Positions 19,074-30,325 of a stretch of 60,133 nucleotides of DNA are shown one piece after another. The notes under the pieces were generated by a model. That model was not told the origin of the DNA, searched no databases, and worked only from the letters and a program-made list of their open reading frames with translations. The translations under genes and the position numbers were made by a program. The number at the start of each line of letters is the position of its first letter. Position 1 is the first letter of the stretch. Origin of the DNA: Acidobacteriota bacterium (lineage in GTDB: Bacteria; Acidobacteriota; Terriglobia; Terriglobales; Acidobacteriaceae); NCBI GenBank assembly GCA_021836865.1, contig JAKBHH010000009.1:1-60133 (forward strand), written 5' to 3'.

Positions 19074-19580
19074 ATGGTTCTCAGGTTGGCGGAACCCACC
19101 GATGCGATGGCAGTGGCGCGTGTGCATGTTCGGTCATGGCAGGCGGCTTACCGCGGGCTCATCCCGGATGAGTACCTCGATCAACTTCGCGCCGAAGACC
19201 GGGCGCAGAGATATAACTTCTCCCATGCAGACCCGGTGAAGCCGCAGACGATGGTGGCCGTCGAAGAGGAGCAGATCTGCGGGTTTGTCACAATTGCCGC
19301 ATCGAGGGATCCGGTGCTTAAGGACTTTGGCGAACTGTGCGCACTTTATGTGGATCCGGAGCAGTGGGGGCGGCGCATGGGTGTGGCGCTGGTTTCCGCG
19401 GCACGTACCCGCCTGCGCGATCTTGGATACCGCAGCGCGTTTCTCTGGGTTCTGGCCGGCAATCTTCGCGCGGAGCGTTTTTATGCGCGAGATGGATGGA
19501 CGCCGGACGGCGAGCACCGCACGGAGAAGATATGGGGAATCGCTCTGGACGAAGTACGCCGCAGGCGTGCGCTTGCATGA
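19074..19580 (+). CDS. GNAT-family N-acetyltransferase
   Basis: Acyl-CoA-dependent acetyltransferase of the GNAT fold; the substrate cannot be told. In the 168-residue product the acetyl-CoA loop is seen as QWGRRMGVALV (motif A), preceded by the strand ELCALYVDP, and followed by motif B with ERFYARDGW. The N-terminal MVLRLAEPTDAMAVARVH is typical of RimI-like members. ATG 19074 is the first ATG, with a poor ribosome-binding site; GTG 19038 would add 12 residues. It stands alone after the ribosomal terminator and converges with the VanZ-like gene, 13 nt apart. Confidence 0.8.
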   Translation: MVLRLAEPTDAMAVARVHVRSWQAAYRGLIPDEYLDQLRAEDRAQRYNFSHADPVKPQTMVAVEEEQICGFVTIAASRDPVLKDFGELCALYVDPEQWGRRMGVALVSAARTRLRDLGYRSAFLWVLAGNLRAERFYARDGWTPDGEHRTEKIWGIALDEVRRRRALA

Positions 19581-19593
19581 AGCGGGCCGGGCC

Positions 19594-20082
19594 CTAGTCT
19601 GCCCGGTGGAGCTGCTGGGGCCGGAAGAACCGCAGGACGAAGTAGACCAGCAGCAAGAGGGTGACGGCGCCGCAGCAGTCGAGCACCACGTCGGTAGGAA
19701 CGCCGGTGCGATTGGGCAGGAACGACTGATGGAACTCGTCGCTGCCGGCGACGACGGCGGTGCTGAGCAGGGCGAGAAATGCGTCCTGCAAGAATCCGGA
19801 TCTGGGCAGGGTCATCCACCAGGCGCGCAGCCAGGTGAGGCCGACCGTTCCATAGCCGATGAAGTGGCCGCTCTTGCGGATCAAGTGGTGCAGGTGCTCC
19901 CACCGGCCATCAGATACCGGCCCGAAGATATGCTCGAAGATCCAGCGCAATGGCGCGGAGGTTTGATCTGCGCCGAAGTAGCGCGTGGATTCAATCGCGA
20001 TGATTGCAATGGCGAAGACGACCGGGCTCCAGGCGCTGAGCCAGTACCGGAGCGGTCTTGGAGATTCAGATACAGTCGTCAA
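19594..20082 (-). CDS. VanZ-like membrane protein
   Basis: Small integral membrane protein of the VanZ family, named after the teicoplanin-resistance protein but mostly of unknown role. The 162-residue product has four hydrophobic segments and both family signatures: RKSGHFIGYGTVGL (membrane helix 2) and SDEFHQSFLPNRTGVPTDVVLDC. The only reasonable start is TTG at 20082, preceded by GGGAGG at good spacing. The gene lies 82 nt downstream of guaB on the same strand and may be read through from it. No resistance genes are nearby, so the name should not be taken as function. Confidence 0.8.
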   Translation of the reverse strand: MTTVSESPRPLRYWLSAWSPVVFAIAIIAIESTRYFGADQTSAPLRWIFEHIFGPVSDGRWEHLHHLIRKSGHFIGYGTVGLTWLRAWWMTLPRSGFLQDAFLALLSTAVVAGSDEFHQSFLPNRTGVPTDVVLDCCGAVTLLLLVYFVLRFFRPQQLHRAD

Positions 20083-20164
20083 ACGGTGCCGCCTCCCGCT
20101 GCGGATCAGTCAACGTTGGCCGGATTGTGCAGTATGTTTCGGCAGGTGCAGTCTCAGACTTCAG

Positions 20165-21790
<1,626 letters not shown>

Positions 21791-21803
21791 TCACACCCCG
21801 GCG

Positions 21804-22274
21804 TCATTCAATGGGAAGAGACTCATTTGTGACTCTTTCCATGATTCCCAGCTTGCGCGCCATCCGCTCTGAAATGCGCATGGGAATCTGTTCTTCCAGG
21901 CCGAGCGTGAGGACCACGTATCGCCGCCAGAAGTACTTTGTACGAGAGAAGCGAATTTCGTTCCACGGAATGCGCAGAGGTGGGTGGCCGATGCGGAATA
22001 GCAACAGCACGGAAACGTAGAGCGCATCGTTCGCAGAGGTGATGCGGACCACGCTGCTGTAGTGTGTCCAGAGGCGGAGATAGATGGCGTAAAAGAAGGG
22101 GCCTGCTGTCTTGATTTCCCCTGATGCCTGCAGGACTGTGGCGAATCGTCTGGCGAGGATCCACCACCCGCTCAAGGAACTGAGGAAAAGGCTGACAAGC
22201 GCCCAGGCGCCAAGGAAAAGGACGGGGAATAGTAGCCAGAAGTGAGGCGGCAACGTATTGGGAGAAGCTTGCAT
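21804..22274 (-). CDS. Small membrane protein of unknown function
   Basis: Not assigned to a named family. The 156-residue product has one or two membrane segments (about residues 12-34, FWLLFPVLFLGAWALVSLFLSSL). A soluble part follows with the pattern FRIGHPPLRIPWNEIRFSRT, which I recall in many bacterial hypothetical proteins with a PH-like surface-sensing look. GGGAG precedes the ATG at 22274. It lies between the GT2 gene upstream and guaB downstream, all on the minus strand. Confidence 0.6.
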   Translation of the reverse strand: MQASPNTLPPHFWLLFPVLFLGAWALVSLFLSSLSGWWILARRFATVLQASGEIKTAGPFFYAIYLRLWTHYSSVVRITSANDALYVSVLLLFRIGHPPLRIPWNEIRFSRTKYFWRRYVVLTLGLEEQIPMRISERMARKLGIMERVTNESLPIE

Positions 22275-22335
22275 GGGGATTCACTCCCTGGCGTGGCACC
22301 TCACACATTGCGAGAGGTGCTGAATCCGTGGCTGA

Positions 22336-23955
<1,620 letters not shown>

Positions 23956-24154
23956 TCGCGGCGGCAAGGCGCGAAGCTGGGTGGCGGAGAGATTGAGGCT
24001 GGCGGCAAGCGCGGCGAACAGGGCAGAGCCTCCACGACTGGAATAACTGCAATTCTACGCGATGGCAGGCACCCGGGAATCGACGCGAACTGCGAAGTTG
24101 CCGCCACTCAGGTAGCGGGCGTAAGGTGGGCAGAGTCAGGAGTCCTTTGTCCTT

Positions 24155-25954
24155 ATGTCCTCTATTGCCGATTCGCCTGTTGTTGCCGCCGCGGGCGGCA
24201 GTTTCCTGCTTGAGAGTCGCTCGCCCGCCGAGGTTTTTACCCCGGAAGATCTGACCGAGGAGCAGCGCCAGATTGCCGCCACCGCCGCTCAGTTTGCGCG
24301 CGAGGAGATTCTGCCCGCGGCCGACGAGATTGAAGCCAAAAAGCCCGGCGTGCTTGCGGGCCTGCTGCGCAAGGCCGGCGAGATGGGGCTGACGGCGGTG
24401 GATATTCCCGAGGAGTACGGCGGGATGGGGCTGGACAAGGTCAGCTCGACACTGATCACCGACCACATCTCCGTGCTGGCCAGCTTTTCCACGGCCTTCG
24501 GCGCGCATATCGGCATCGCAACGTTGCCGCTGGTCTGGTACGGAACGGAAGAGCAGAAGCGGCGCTACCTGCCGAAGCTGGCGACGGCGGAGTGGATTGG
24601 CGCGTATGGGTTGTCGGAGGCAAGCTCAGGCTCAGATGCCATGAATATCCGCACGCGGGCGACCCTCTCGGACGATGGCAGTACCTACACGCTGAACGGT
24701 GAGAAGATGTGGATCACCAACTGCGGGATCGCGGGGCTGTACACGGTGTTTGCCAAGATCGACGGGGAGAAGTTTTCGGCCTTTGTCATCGAGCGCGAGA
24801 CACCGGGGCTGACCGTCGGCGCCGAGGAGCACAAGCTGGGGATTCGCGGGTCGTCGACCTGCCCGCTGATTTTGCAGGACTGCAAGGTGCCTGCGGCAAA
24901 CCTTCTGGGCGAGCCGGGCAAGGGACATCACATCGCCTTCAACGTGTTGAATGTGGGGCGGTTCAAGCTGGGAGTGGCCTGCGTGGGCGGGGCGCGGCAT
25001 GGGCTGGCGCACATGGTGCGCTATGCCAAAGAGCGGGTCGCCTTCGGCAAGCCGATTGCGGAGTTTGGCCTGATTCAGCGCAAGATTTCGACTGCGGCGG
25101 CGCGGCTTTACGCTGCGGAGAGCATGGCCTACCGCACGGCGGGGCTGATGGACGCGGGGATGGCAGGGTTGAGCGCGGAGGGAGCGAAGACGCCCCGCGA
25201 GATTCAGAAGCGCATCGAGGAGTACGCCGTCGAGTGCTCCATTTTGAAGGTCTATGGGTCAGAGATGCTGTCAATGGTGGCCGACGAGCTGGTGGCGACG
25301 ATGGGCGGCTACGGCTACGTGGAGGACTACCCGGCAGAGCGCTTTTACCGCGATGCGCGCATCAATCGGATCTTCGAAGGAACCAATGAAATCAATCGGT
25401 TGATCATTACCGGCTGGCTGATGAAGCGGGCGATGAGCGGGCAGCTTCCACTGCTGCGGTCCATTAAGACACTCATGGAAGAGGTGATGCAGCCGCCGTC
25501 GTTCGACGCTGCTGCGGAGACAGGCGAGGCGCTGGCGCATGAGGCGGAAGCGCTGACGGCGGTGAAGAAGATTGCGTTGTTTGCGGCGGGGGTGGCCAGC
25601 CAGCGGTTTATGACGGCGCTGCAGGACCAGCAGGAAGTGATGGCAGATCTGGCCGATATCATCAGCCAGGTCTATGCGTTGGAGTCGGCGCTGTTGCGGG
25701 CACGCAAGCTGGCCGCGGCGGGGCGCGGGACGGCTGCGGTGGCTGCGGCGATGACCGGCCTGCTGGCCGATGAGAGCCTGGCGCTGGCTGACCAGTCGGC
25801 GCGTCGGGTGCTGGCGGCCTGCGGCGAGGGCGATGCTTTGCGGACGCAACTGGTGATTCTGCGGCGGTTGGCGCGGTCTACCCCGGCGGATACAGTGGCT
25901 CTGAGCCGAGCGGTGGCCCAGCGGTGCGTGGAGGCGGAGAAGTATCCGCTGTGA
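24155..25954 (+). CDS. Acyl-CoA dehydrogenase, VLCAD-like length
   Basis: FAD-dependent enzyme for the first step of fatty-acid beta-oxidation. The 599-residue product has the classical fold in residues ~30-420: EEYGGMGL, GLSEASSGSDA, MWITNCGIAG, and the catalytic-base region RIFEGTNEINR with E408. A further ~180 residues form a second helical domain as in very-long-chain or FadE-type enzymes, so long-chain substrates are likely. ATG 24155 follows CAGGAG at long spacing. The gene diverges from the GT2 gene; no other beta-oxidation genes are nearby. Confidence 0.9.
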   Translation: MSSIADSPVVAAAGGSFLLESRSPAEVFTPEDLTEEQRQIAATAAQFAREEILPAADEIEAKKPGVLAGLLRKAGEMGLTAVDIPEEYGGMGLDKVSSTLITDHISVLASFSTAFGAHIGIATLPLVWYGTEEQKRRYLPKLATAEWIGAYGLSEASSGSDAMNIRTRATLSDDGSTYTLNGEKMWITNCGIAGLYTVFAKIDGEKFSAFVIERETPGLTVGAEEHKLGIRGSSTCPLILQDCKVPAANLLGEPGKGHHIAFNVLNVGRFKLGVACVGGARHGLAHMVRYAKERVAFGKPIAEFGLIQRKISTAAARLYAAESMAYRTAGLMDAGMAGLSAEGAKTPREIQKRIEEYAVECSILKVYGSEMLSMVADELVATMGGYGYVEDYPAERFYRDARINRIFEGTNEINRLIITGWLMKRAMSGQLPLLRSIKTLMEEVMQPPSFDAAAETGEALAHEAEALTAVKKIALFAAGVASQRFMTALQDQQEVMADLADIISQVYALESALLRARKLAAAGRGTAAVAAAMTGLLADESLALADQSARRVLAACGEGDALRTQLVILRRLARSTPADTVALSRAVAQRCVEAEKYPL

Positions 25955-26078
25955 CACGGCTGCTGCAATGAACCCTGGCAGACGTCTGGGCCGTCTTAGA
26001 ATAGAGATGCAGGCATTTGTTCCCCGCACCGGACGAACTGAGCGGGAACGGTGGCCTGTGCAGTACGGAGGAAATTAC

Positions 26079-26849
26079 ATGGCCCTGATGAAGACATCGA
26101 ACCCGGCACTTGGCGACCAGACCTTTCGCAACCTGGCGGGCAGCCAATATGGCGGCGCCATTGATGCGACGGACCGGATGACCCTGAGCGGCACGGTGAA
26201 CAAGACCGGAATTCTGCTCATCTGTGCATTCGCCACTGCGGCCTGGACGTGGCACTTGTTCCTGCAATCGCGCGACATGGCCGCCGTGGCTCCGCTGATG
26301 TTGGTGGGTGGGATTGGCGGATTCATTCTCGCGATGGTGACGGTGTTCAAGAAGGAGTGGTCACCGGCGACGGCGCCGGTCTATGCGCTGCTGGAAGGGC
26401 TTTTTCTGGGCGGCATCTCGGCGATGTTTGATCTGCGCTATCCGGGCATCGGCCTTGAGGCGGTTGGGCTCACGTTTGGCACACTGTTTGTGCTGTTGCT
26501 GGCTTACAGCTCGCGACTGATTCGCGTGACGCAGAAGTTTCGCCTCGGCGTGGTTGCTGCGACGGGCGGCATCATGGTTTTCTATCTGATGGAGATGGTG
26601 CTGGGCTTCTTCGGCGTTCACTTCAACGCGGTGAACGGCTCCGGGATGCTGGGCATCGGCTTCAGCCTGTTTATTGTGGCAATTGCCGCATTGAACCTGG
26701 TGCTGGACTTCGACTTCATCGAGCAGGGCGTGGCTTATGGCGCGCCGCGCTATATGGAGTGGTACGGCGCCTTCGGCATCATGGTCACGCTGGTGTGGCT
26801 CTACCTGGAGATTCTGCGGCTGCTCTCGAAGATGCGCGACCGCAACTAA
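26079..26849 (+). CDS. Bax inhibitor-1-like membrane protein
   Basis: Seven-helix membrane protein of the Bax-I/YccA superfamily, of a bacterial subgroup recognised by the N-terminal motif SNPALGDQTFRN. The 256-residue product has about seven hydrophobic segments and the acidic/aromatic C-terminal part (LDFDFIEQGVAYGAPRYMEWYGAFG). Some relatives form calcium-leak channels; a role here cannot be inferred. Start ATG 26079 was chosen because of the excellent CGGAGGAAATT site; the open frame back to 25968 is spurious. Confidence 0.85.
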   Translation: MALMKTSNPALGDQTFRNLAGSQYGGAIDATDRMTLSGTVNKTGILLICAFATAAWTWHLFLQSRDMAAVAPLMLVGGIGGFILAMVTVFKKEWSPATAPVYALLEGLFLGGISAMFDLRYPGIGLEAVGLTFGTLFVLLLAYSSRLIRVTQKFRLGVVAATGGIMVFYLMEMVLGFFGVHFNAVNGSGMLGIGFSLFIVAIAALNLVLDFDFIEQGVAYGAPRYMEWYGAFGIMVTLVWLYLEILRLLSKMRDRN

Positions 26850-26897
26850 AAATCAGGCCGGGCGCAAGACGGGAGAGAACCCGGCCGATGGCAAGAC

Positions 26898-26930
26898 GGC
26901 CGCGGAGCGGCAAGGCTTCGCGGCCTTCCT
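26898..26930 (+). terminator. Possible terminator after the Bax-I-like gene
   Basis: GGCCGCG (26898-26904) pairs with CGCGGCC (26919-26925) over a 14-nt loop, followed by TTCCTTTA. The stem is GC-rich but the T-tract is interrupted, so termination may be partial. Confidence 0.4.
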
Positions 26931-26992
26931 TTATCGAAGGACGCTCTTGAGCAAGAGCGATTCCACTTGTGCGAAGGAGCTTCAGCACCGCA

Positions 26993-27577
26993 ATGTTGAA
27001 CCGCCTCTGTTCCCTGCTTGCGCTCTTGTCCCTGGGATTTCCGCTTTGCGCACAAACACCGAAGGAAGCTCCCGCGCGCTACCGGCTCTTTGCCGGATAC
27101 AGTTTTCTGTCCAACTCTTTTAACGGTGTGCAGGGGTCGCATCAGCCGCTGAATGGCTGGGATTTCTCGCTTGCATTTCCGGCGTGGCACGGGCTGCGCT
27201 TCAAGGTGGATACGACGGGCTATCGCGGGACGAATCTGAATGCGCCTCAGCATGCGTACTTCATTATGGGCGGCGCGGAGTACAGCCACCAATTCGGGCG
27301 CGAGACTCTGTATGTCGAGGGGCTGGGCGGCGACGGCGGGCTGAACCGCTTCTGGGGCGCGAACCAGACGCCGGGCCAGACGGCATCCTTTGCCGCTTTC
27401 ATGGGCGGCGGAGTGGATACCCCGATCTCGCGGCGGTTTGCGTGGCGCGTGGATGGCGGCTATCAGTACTCATACTTCCAGCTCATCCAAAGCCTCGCGA
27501 CCCTGATTCCTGTCTACAATACCAACCTGCCGATGAACTTCGGCCGGCTCTCGACGGGGCTGGTGTGGCAGTTCTGA
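26993..27577 (+). CDS. Small outer-membrane beta-barrel protein
   Basis: Likely an 8-stranded outer-membrane barrel. The 194-residue product begins with a signal peptide (MLNRLCSLLALLSLGFPLCAQ). Alternating short hydrophobic strands follow (YRLFAGYSFLS, YFIMGGAEYSHQF, WRVDGGYQYSYFQ), ending LSTGLVWQF with a C-terminal Phe, the barrel-assembly signal. GAAGGAG lies about 14 nt upstream of ATG 26993, longer than ideal. Substrate or binding role unknown. Convergent with the polygalacturonase gene. Confidence 0.7.
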   Translation: MLNRLCSLLALLSLGFPLCAQTPKEAPARYRLFAGYSFLSNSFNGVQGSHQPLNGWDFSLAFPAWHGLRFKVDTTGYRGTNLNAPQHAYFIMGGAEYSHQFGRETLYVEGLGGDGGLNRFWGANQTPGQTASFAAFMGGGVDTPISRRFAWRVDGGYQYSYFQLIQSLATLIPVYNTNLPMNFGRLSTGLVWQF

Positions 27578-27596
27578 AGCGCGCATCAGCCGCTGA

Positions 27597-27648
27597 GACA
27601 AAAGAACGCCCCGACACCTCCGGTTCCATCGTGGAGGTTGCCAGGGCG
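27597..27648 (-). terminator. Terminator of the polygalacturonase gene
   Basis: Read on the minus strand, a long imperfect stem (27607-27648: CGCCC...CACCTCC against GGAGGT...GGGCG, with small bulges) is followed by TTCTTTTGTC. It lies in the 141-nt space between convergent genes. Its T-tract is on the minus-strand side, so it serves the polygalacturonase transcript. Confidence 0.5.
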
Positions 27649-27718
27649 CAAGGCGCTTGTGCGAAACGACTCTCCGGATCAGGCCAGTGCCCGGACGAGT
27701 CCAGTCAGAGACCTCTTG

Positions 27719-28963
27719 TTACTCATCGTGATGCAGGTTGAACGGGAACGCCGTCACGCCGGTGCCCGCCGGAGTGATGGTGGAATCGTCGAGCCCGACA
27801 TTGGCATATTGACTGCTCTGCTGGTTGTTGACATCCAGATAGACGTGGGCGAGGTACAGCTCAAGCGGATTCGCGGCGTTGTAGCCCTCGAATTCGGAGT
27901 AGGCGCCTGACTGCGAATCGCGCGCGTAGACGCCGTCCACCACGATGTCCTGGTAGACCGGGATTCCCTTGGTCCCCGAGCAGCTTCCGTAAGACGTGTT
28001 GAAGATGAGCAGATGCTTGATGCCCGTGAGGTGAGTCTGGCGATAGGTGACCTGCTTGACCAGGCCGCCGCAGTCGTAATCGGACTTGATGTTGATGCCG
28101 TTGTTGTCTGTGGAGACGTTGCCGAATTTATCCGTGCCGAAGAGCATGTTGTCTTCAAAGAGCACGTTGGTGACCCCGCGCATCGTCTGGCTGCCGATGG
28201 AGATGCCGTGGGTGCCGTAGAAGCGGTTGTCGCGGATGGTGATGTTGGAGGCTGGCCCTGAGTTGGTCTTGATGGCCACGCCGTCGTCGCCATCTTCGAT
28301 GGAAGAGAATGCAACGGTTGCGTTGGTGAGGCTGTCGATGTCGATGCCGTCGGTGTTCTTTGTGTTGGCCGGCGTTTCGATGTGCACGCGGAGTGCTGTG
28401 AAGTTGCTGCCGCCCTCCACGTACAGGTGCATCTTCGCCGCGTGCCGCAGGGTGACGTTGTAGACGGTGAGGCCAACGGCATTCTTGGAGTTGATGAGCC
28501 GGGGCGTGCCGCTGATCAGATCGCCACGGCCGTCGATGACGCCGGGGCCGAAGATGGAGGGGTTGTTGCCGGAGACGGAGATCAACTCGCCAGAGCTGCC
28601 GTAGGTGTTGTTGCCGAAGAGCGTGACACCGCGCGCGACGATGAGCGCTTCGCCGTTGAGCGAGAGCTTGCCGGAATAAAAGGCGTCGTTCGATCCGCTG
28701 GCGAGGAGCAGAACGGCCTTGCCCGAGCCTGAGCAGGAGGAGAGCGCGGAGGCGAGGCGGGTGGTGTCGTCCGAAGCAGGCGGCGTGGCGCGCTGGGTGG
28801 AGCTGAACTGAGCCTGCAGGGCCGTGCAAACCATCGGATACTGTGGCTCAGGGATGAGCTTGCGAGCGTCTCCGGTGGCCAGCGTCTGGGCGGATAGAGT
28901 GGATGCGAGCAGGATGAGGATCGTGGATGTGCCGAGCGAATTGGCCAGGCGGCGGATAAGCAT
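27719..28963 (-). CDS. Secreted polygalacturonase-like glycoside hydrolase GH28
   Basis: Hydrolyses pectin-type galacturonan, outside the cytoplasm. The 414-residue product has a signal peptide (residues 1-25, ending LSAQ) and a right-handed beta-helix. GH28 catalytic motifs are visible: NTDG at 203-206 (D205), DD at 226-227, and THG at 251-253. The usual RIK motif is NIK (291-293), so the substrate-binding Arg is absent and specificity may differ from endopolygalacturonase. AGGAGG precedes the ATG at 28963. A strong promoter with operator-like palindromes lies upstream. No other pectin genes are next to it in the window. Confidence 0.88.
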   Translation of the reverse strand: MLIRRLANSLGTSTILILLASTLSAQTLATGDARKLIPEPQYPMVCTALQAQFSSTQRATPPASDDTTRLASALSSCSGSGKAVLLLASGSNDAFYSGKLSLNGEALIVARGVTLFGNNTYGSSGELISVSGNNPSIFGPGVIDGRGDLISGTPRLINSKNAVGLTVYNVTLRHAAKMHLYVEGGSNFTALRVHIETPANTKNTDGIDIDSLTNATVAFSSIEDGDDGVAIKTNSGPASNITIRDNRFYGTHGISIGSQTMRGVTNVLFEDNMLFGTDKFGNVSTDNNGINIKSDYDCGGLVKQVTYRQTHLTGIKHLLIFNTSYGSCSGTKGIPVYQDIVVDGVYARDSQSGAYSEFEGYNAANPLELYLAHVYLDVNNQQSSQYANVGLDDSTITPAGTGVTAFPFNLHHDE

Positions 28964-29008
28964 GTGCAGCCTCCTAAGGTATCACCTGTTTTTTTGATAA
29001 AAAAGAAA

Positions 29009-29019
29009 TGGTCAGACCA
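29009..29019 (-). promoter_or_regulatory. Palindromic operator TGGTCAGACCA
   Basis: A perfect 11-bp palindrome (TGGTC-A-GACCA). It lies about +6 to +17 from the start of transcription predicted by the promoter at 29032-29061, the position where a repressor would block the polygalacturonase gene. Sites of the TGGTNNNACCA type are bound by GntR/FadR-family regulators of sugar acids; no such regulator gene is in the window. Confidence 0.55.
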
Positions 29020-29031
29020 CTACAGCGAAGA

Positions 29032-29061
29032 TTTATACAAATCAATTGGAATAGATGTCAA
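29032..29061 (-). promoter_or_regulatory. Sigma-70 promoter of the polygalacturonase gene
   Basis: On the minus strand a perfect -35 box TTGACA (29061-29056) and a -10 box TATAAA (29037-29032) are separated by 18 nt (17 if the -10 is read as GTATAA). The region is AT-rich against a GC-rich background. The predicted start near 29025 leaves a leader of about 60 nt before the AGGAGG site. Confidence 0.75.
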
Positions 29062-29093
29062 GACATTTGTAGAAGAGAGGATGACGAAAGAGA

Positions 29094-29102
29094 GGTCTGA
29101 CC
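29094..29102 (-). promoter_or_regulatory. Second operator-like site GGTCTGACC
   Basis: GGTC-T-GACC repeats the core of the palindrome at 29009-29019. The centres are 84 bp apart, eight helical turns, and the two sites flank the promoter. This spacing would suit DNA looping. The sequence GGTCTGACCCC also resembles the ends of REP-associated transposase elements, so it may be a relic instead. Confidence 0.4.
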
Positions 29103-29153
29103 CCGTTATTGAGGTTGACCGTTGCGGATAAGTCCGCTGGCAGGCAAACAGCG

Positions 29154-29179
29154 GGCCCGTTCGAGCGTGGGAACGGGCC
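29154..29179 (-). terminator. Hairpin after the sigma-factor operon
   Basis: GGCCCGTTC (29154-29162) and GAACGGGCC (29171-29179) form a perfect 9-bp stem over 8 nt. On the minus strand it is followed by CGCTGTTTGCC, a weak U-tract. It lies 25 nt after the last gene of the ECF operon and before the polygalacturonase promoter. Confidence 0.5.
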
Positions 29180-29203
29180 GGATAGGGGATCGCAGCCGGG
29201 CTT

Positions 29204-29773
29204 CTACTCCAGCGGTGTGGCTGTGACGGTGACCTGCAGGCTGCCCTTGCTGTCGAGCGAGTCGGACTTGAAGACGACGGTAGGCTTGCCGAGGGGCACA
29301 AGCACCGGTGCGTACCAGCGGTTCTGACGGATGATGGTTTGATGGATTCTCGCGTCCAGCGAATCCGCGATGCTGCTGATTTCAGCGGAAAGTTCGAAGG
29401 CAAGAGTGTGGCCCACCTCCGCCGCATGCGCGAAGTCGAAGTTGACCCCGACATCCATGTATTGAAACTGGACGTTGGTGAGCGGCTGGTCCTTCCCGGT
29501 CTCATACGCGCCTGTGGCGATGGGGATGCGCGAGCCGGTACGGATAGAACCTCTGAAAACACGGTCTGTGCTGACGCTGGTGCTATACGTGCGGCTGTTG
29601 AGGGGCTTGTCCGTTCCGTCGAGCTCCTGCACGAGGAAGACGAGGTGGTAGTAGTGCACAGGCAGTGCGGCTTGGGTTGATTCGGCGAGTTTGGCGACGT
29701 CTTGCGTGTTGGCGAGGCCCGGCCACACAAGGAGCGAGACGAAGAGAAGAGTGAGCGGAACGAACTTGCGCAT
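29204..29773 (-). CDS. Secreted protein of unknown function in the ECF operon
   Basis: Not a family I can name. The 189-residue product has a signal peptide (MRKFVPLTLLFVSLLVWPGLANT). The mature part is predicted beta-rich: YYHLVFLVQELDG, SRTYSTSVS, GSRIPIATG, FQYMDVGVNFD and a C-terminal LQVTVTATPLE. It resembles a stand-alone, beta-rich domain of periplasmic or secretin-associated type, but this is inference. AGGAG precedes the ATG at 29773. It starts 6 nt after the anti-sigma gene, so it belongs to that operon and may be its sensory or target component. Confidence 0.65.
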   Translation of the reverse strand: MRKFVPLTLLFVSLLVWPGLANTQDVAKLAESTQAALPVHYYHLVFLVQELDGTDKPLNSRTYSTSVSTDRVFRGSIRTGSRIPIATGAYETGKDQPLTNVQFQYMDVGVNFDFAHAAEVGHTLAFELSAEISSIADSLDARIHQTIIRQNRWYAPVLVPLGKPTVVFKSDSLDSKGSLQVTVTATPLE

Positions 29774-29779
29774 GGTGGA

Positions 29780-30325
29780 TTACTCCTGGCCCTCGGCGGG
29801 CGGTGAGATGGGTGGAATCGAGATGGCGGAGATGCGGATGGGCGTATCAGGCTCTTGCTGTGCCGCAAGCAGCGCACGGCGTTGATCCTCTGTGGACTGT
29901 GCGACGACTCGCACCAGTGCCTGTTCTGCGGGACTGAGCGGCGCCGGAGCGGGGAAGACACTGAGCTTGGGCAAGGCGGCGGGCCGGGGAACTGGATGGG
30001 GCGTGGCAACTCGATGCGGGTGAGATGCTGGGCGTGCCGGTGCAGTGTTGCCACTGCGGGCCGGCGGCAACGTCGCGATCAAGGTGCGCGCTCCGGGTCC
30101 TGCCTGCGGTGCCGGCGAACGATGCCAGAATGCAGGTACGAAGAAGAGGAAGGCCGCAACAATCACTGCGAATCCGCCTGCCCACAACCACGGCGGGCGA
30201 TGCGAACGGACTGGCTCGCTTCCCTCGACACGCGCGAGGATGCGCTCTTCGAGGCCGGAATCAGGATTGGCATAGGTGGCCAGAGCGGCATCGAGCATCC
30301 GATCAAAATCGTCGCGTTCAGCCAT
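29780..30325 (-). CDS. Putative membrane-bound anti-sigma factor
   Basis: Probably holds the adjacent ECF sigma factor at the membrane. With the ATG at 30325 (AGGAGG site) the product has 181 residues. It has a short cytoplasmic part (MAERDDFDRMLDAALATYANPDSGLEERIL), one membrane helix (WLWAGGFAVIVAAFLFFVPAF), and a Pro/Ala-rich periplasmic part. The cytoplasmic part lacks the HxxxCxxC of zinc anti-sigma factors, so the assignment rests on context and topology. The start overlaps the sigma gene by 8 nt. The longer frame to 30439 is rejected because it overlaps the sigma gene widely. Confidence 0.65.
   Translation of the reverse strand: MAERDDFDRMLDAALATYANPDSGLEERILARVEGSEPVRSHRPPWLWAGGFAVIVAAFLFFVPAFWHRSPAPQAGPGARTLIATLPPARSGNTAPARPASHPHRVATPHPVPRPAALPKLSVFPAPAPLSPAEQALVRVVAQSTEDQRRALLAAQQEPDTPIRISAISIPPISPPAEGQE

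Noticed and set aside
19594-20082. VanZ-like gene as a glycopeptide-resistance determinant
   Set aside because: VanZ-family proteins are widespread without resistance genes; no vanHAX-type genes are nearby.
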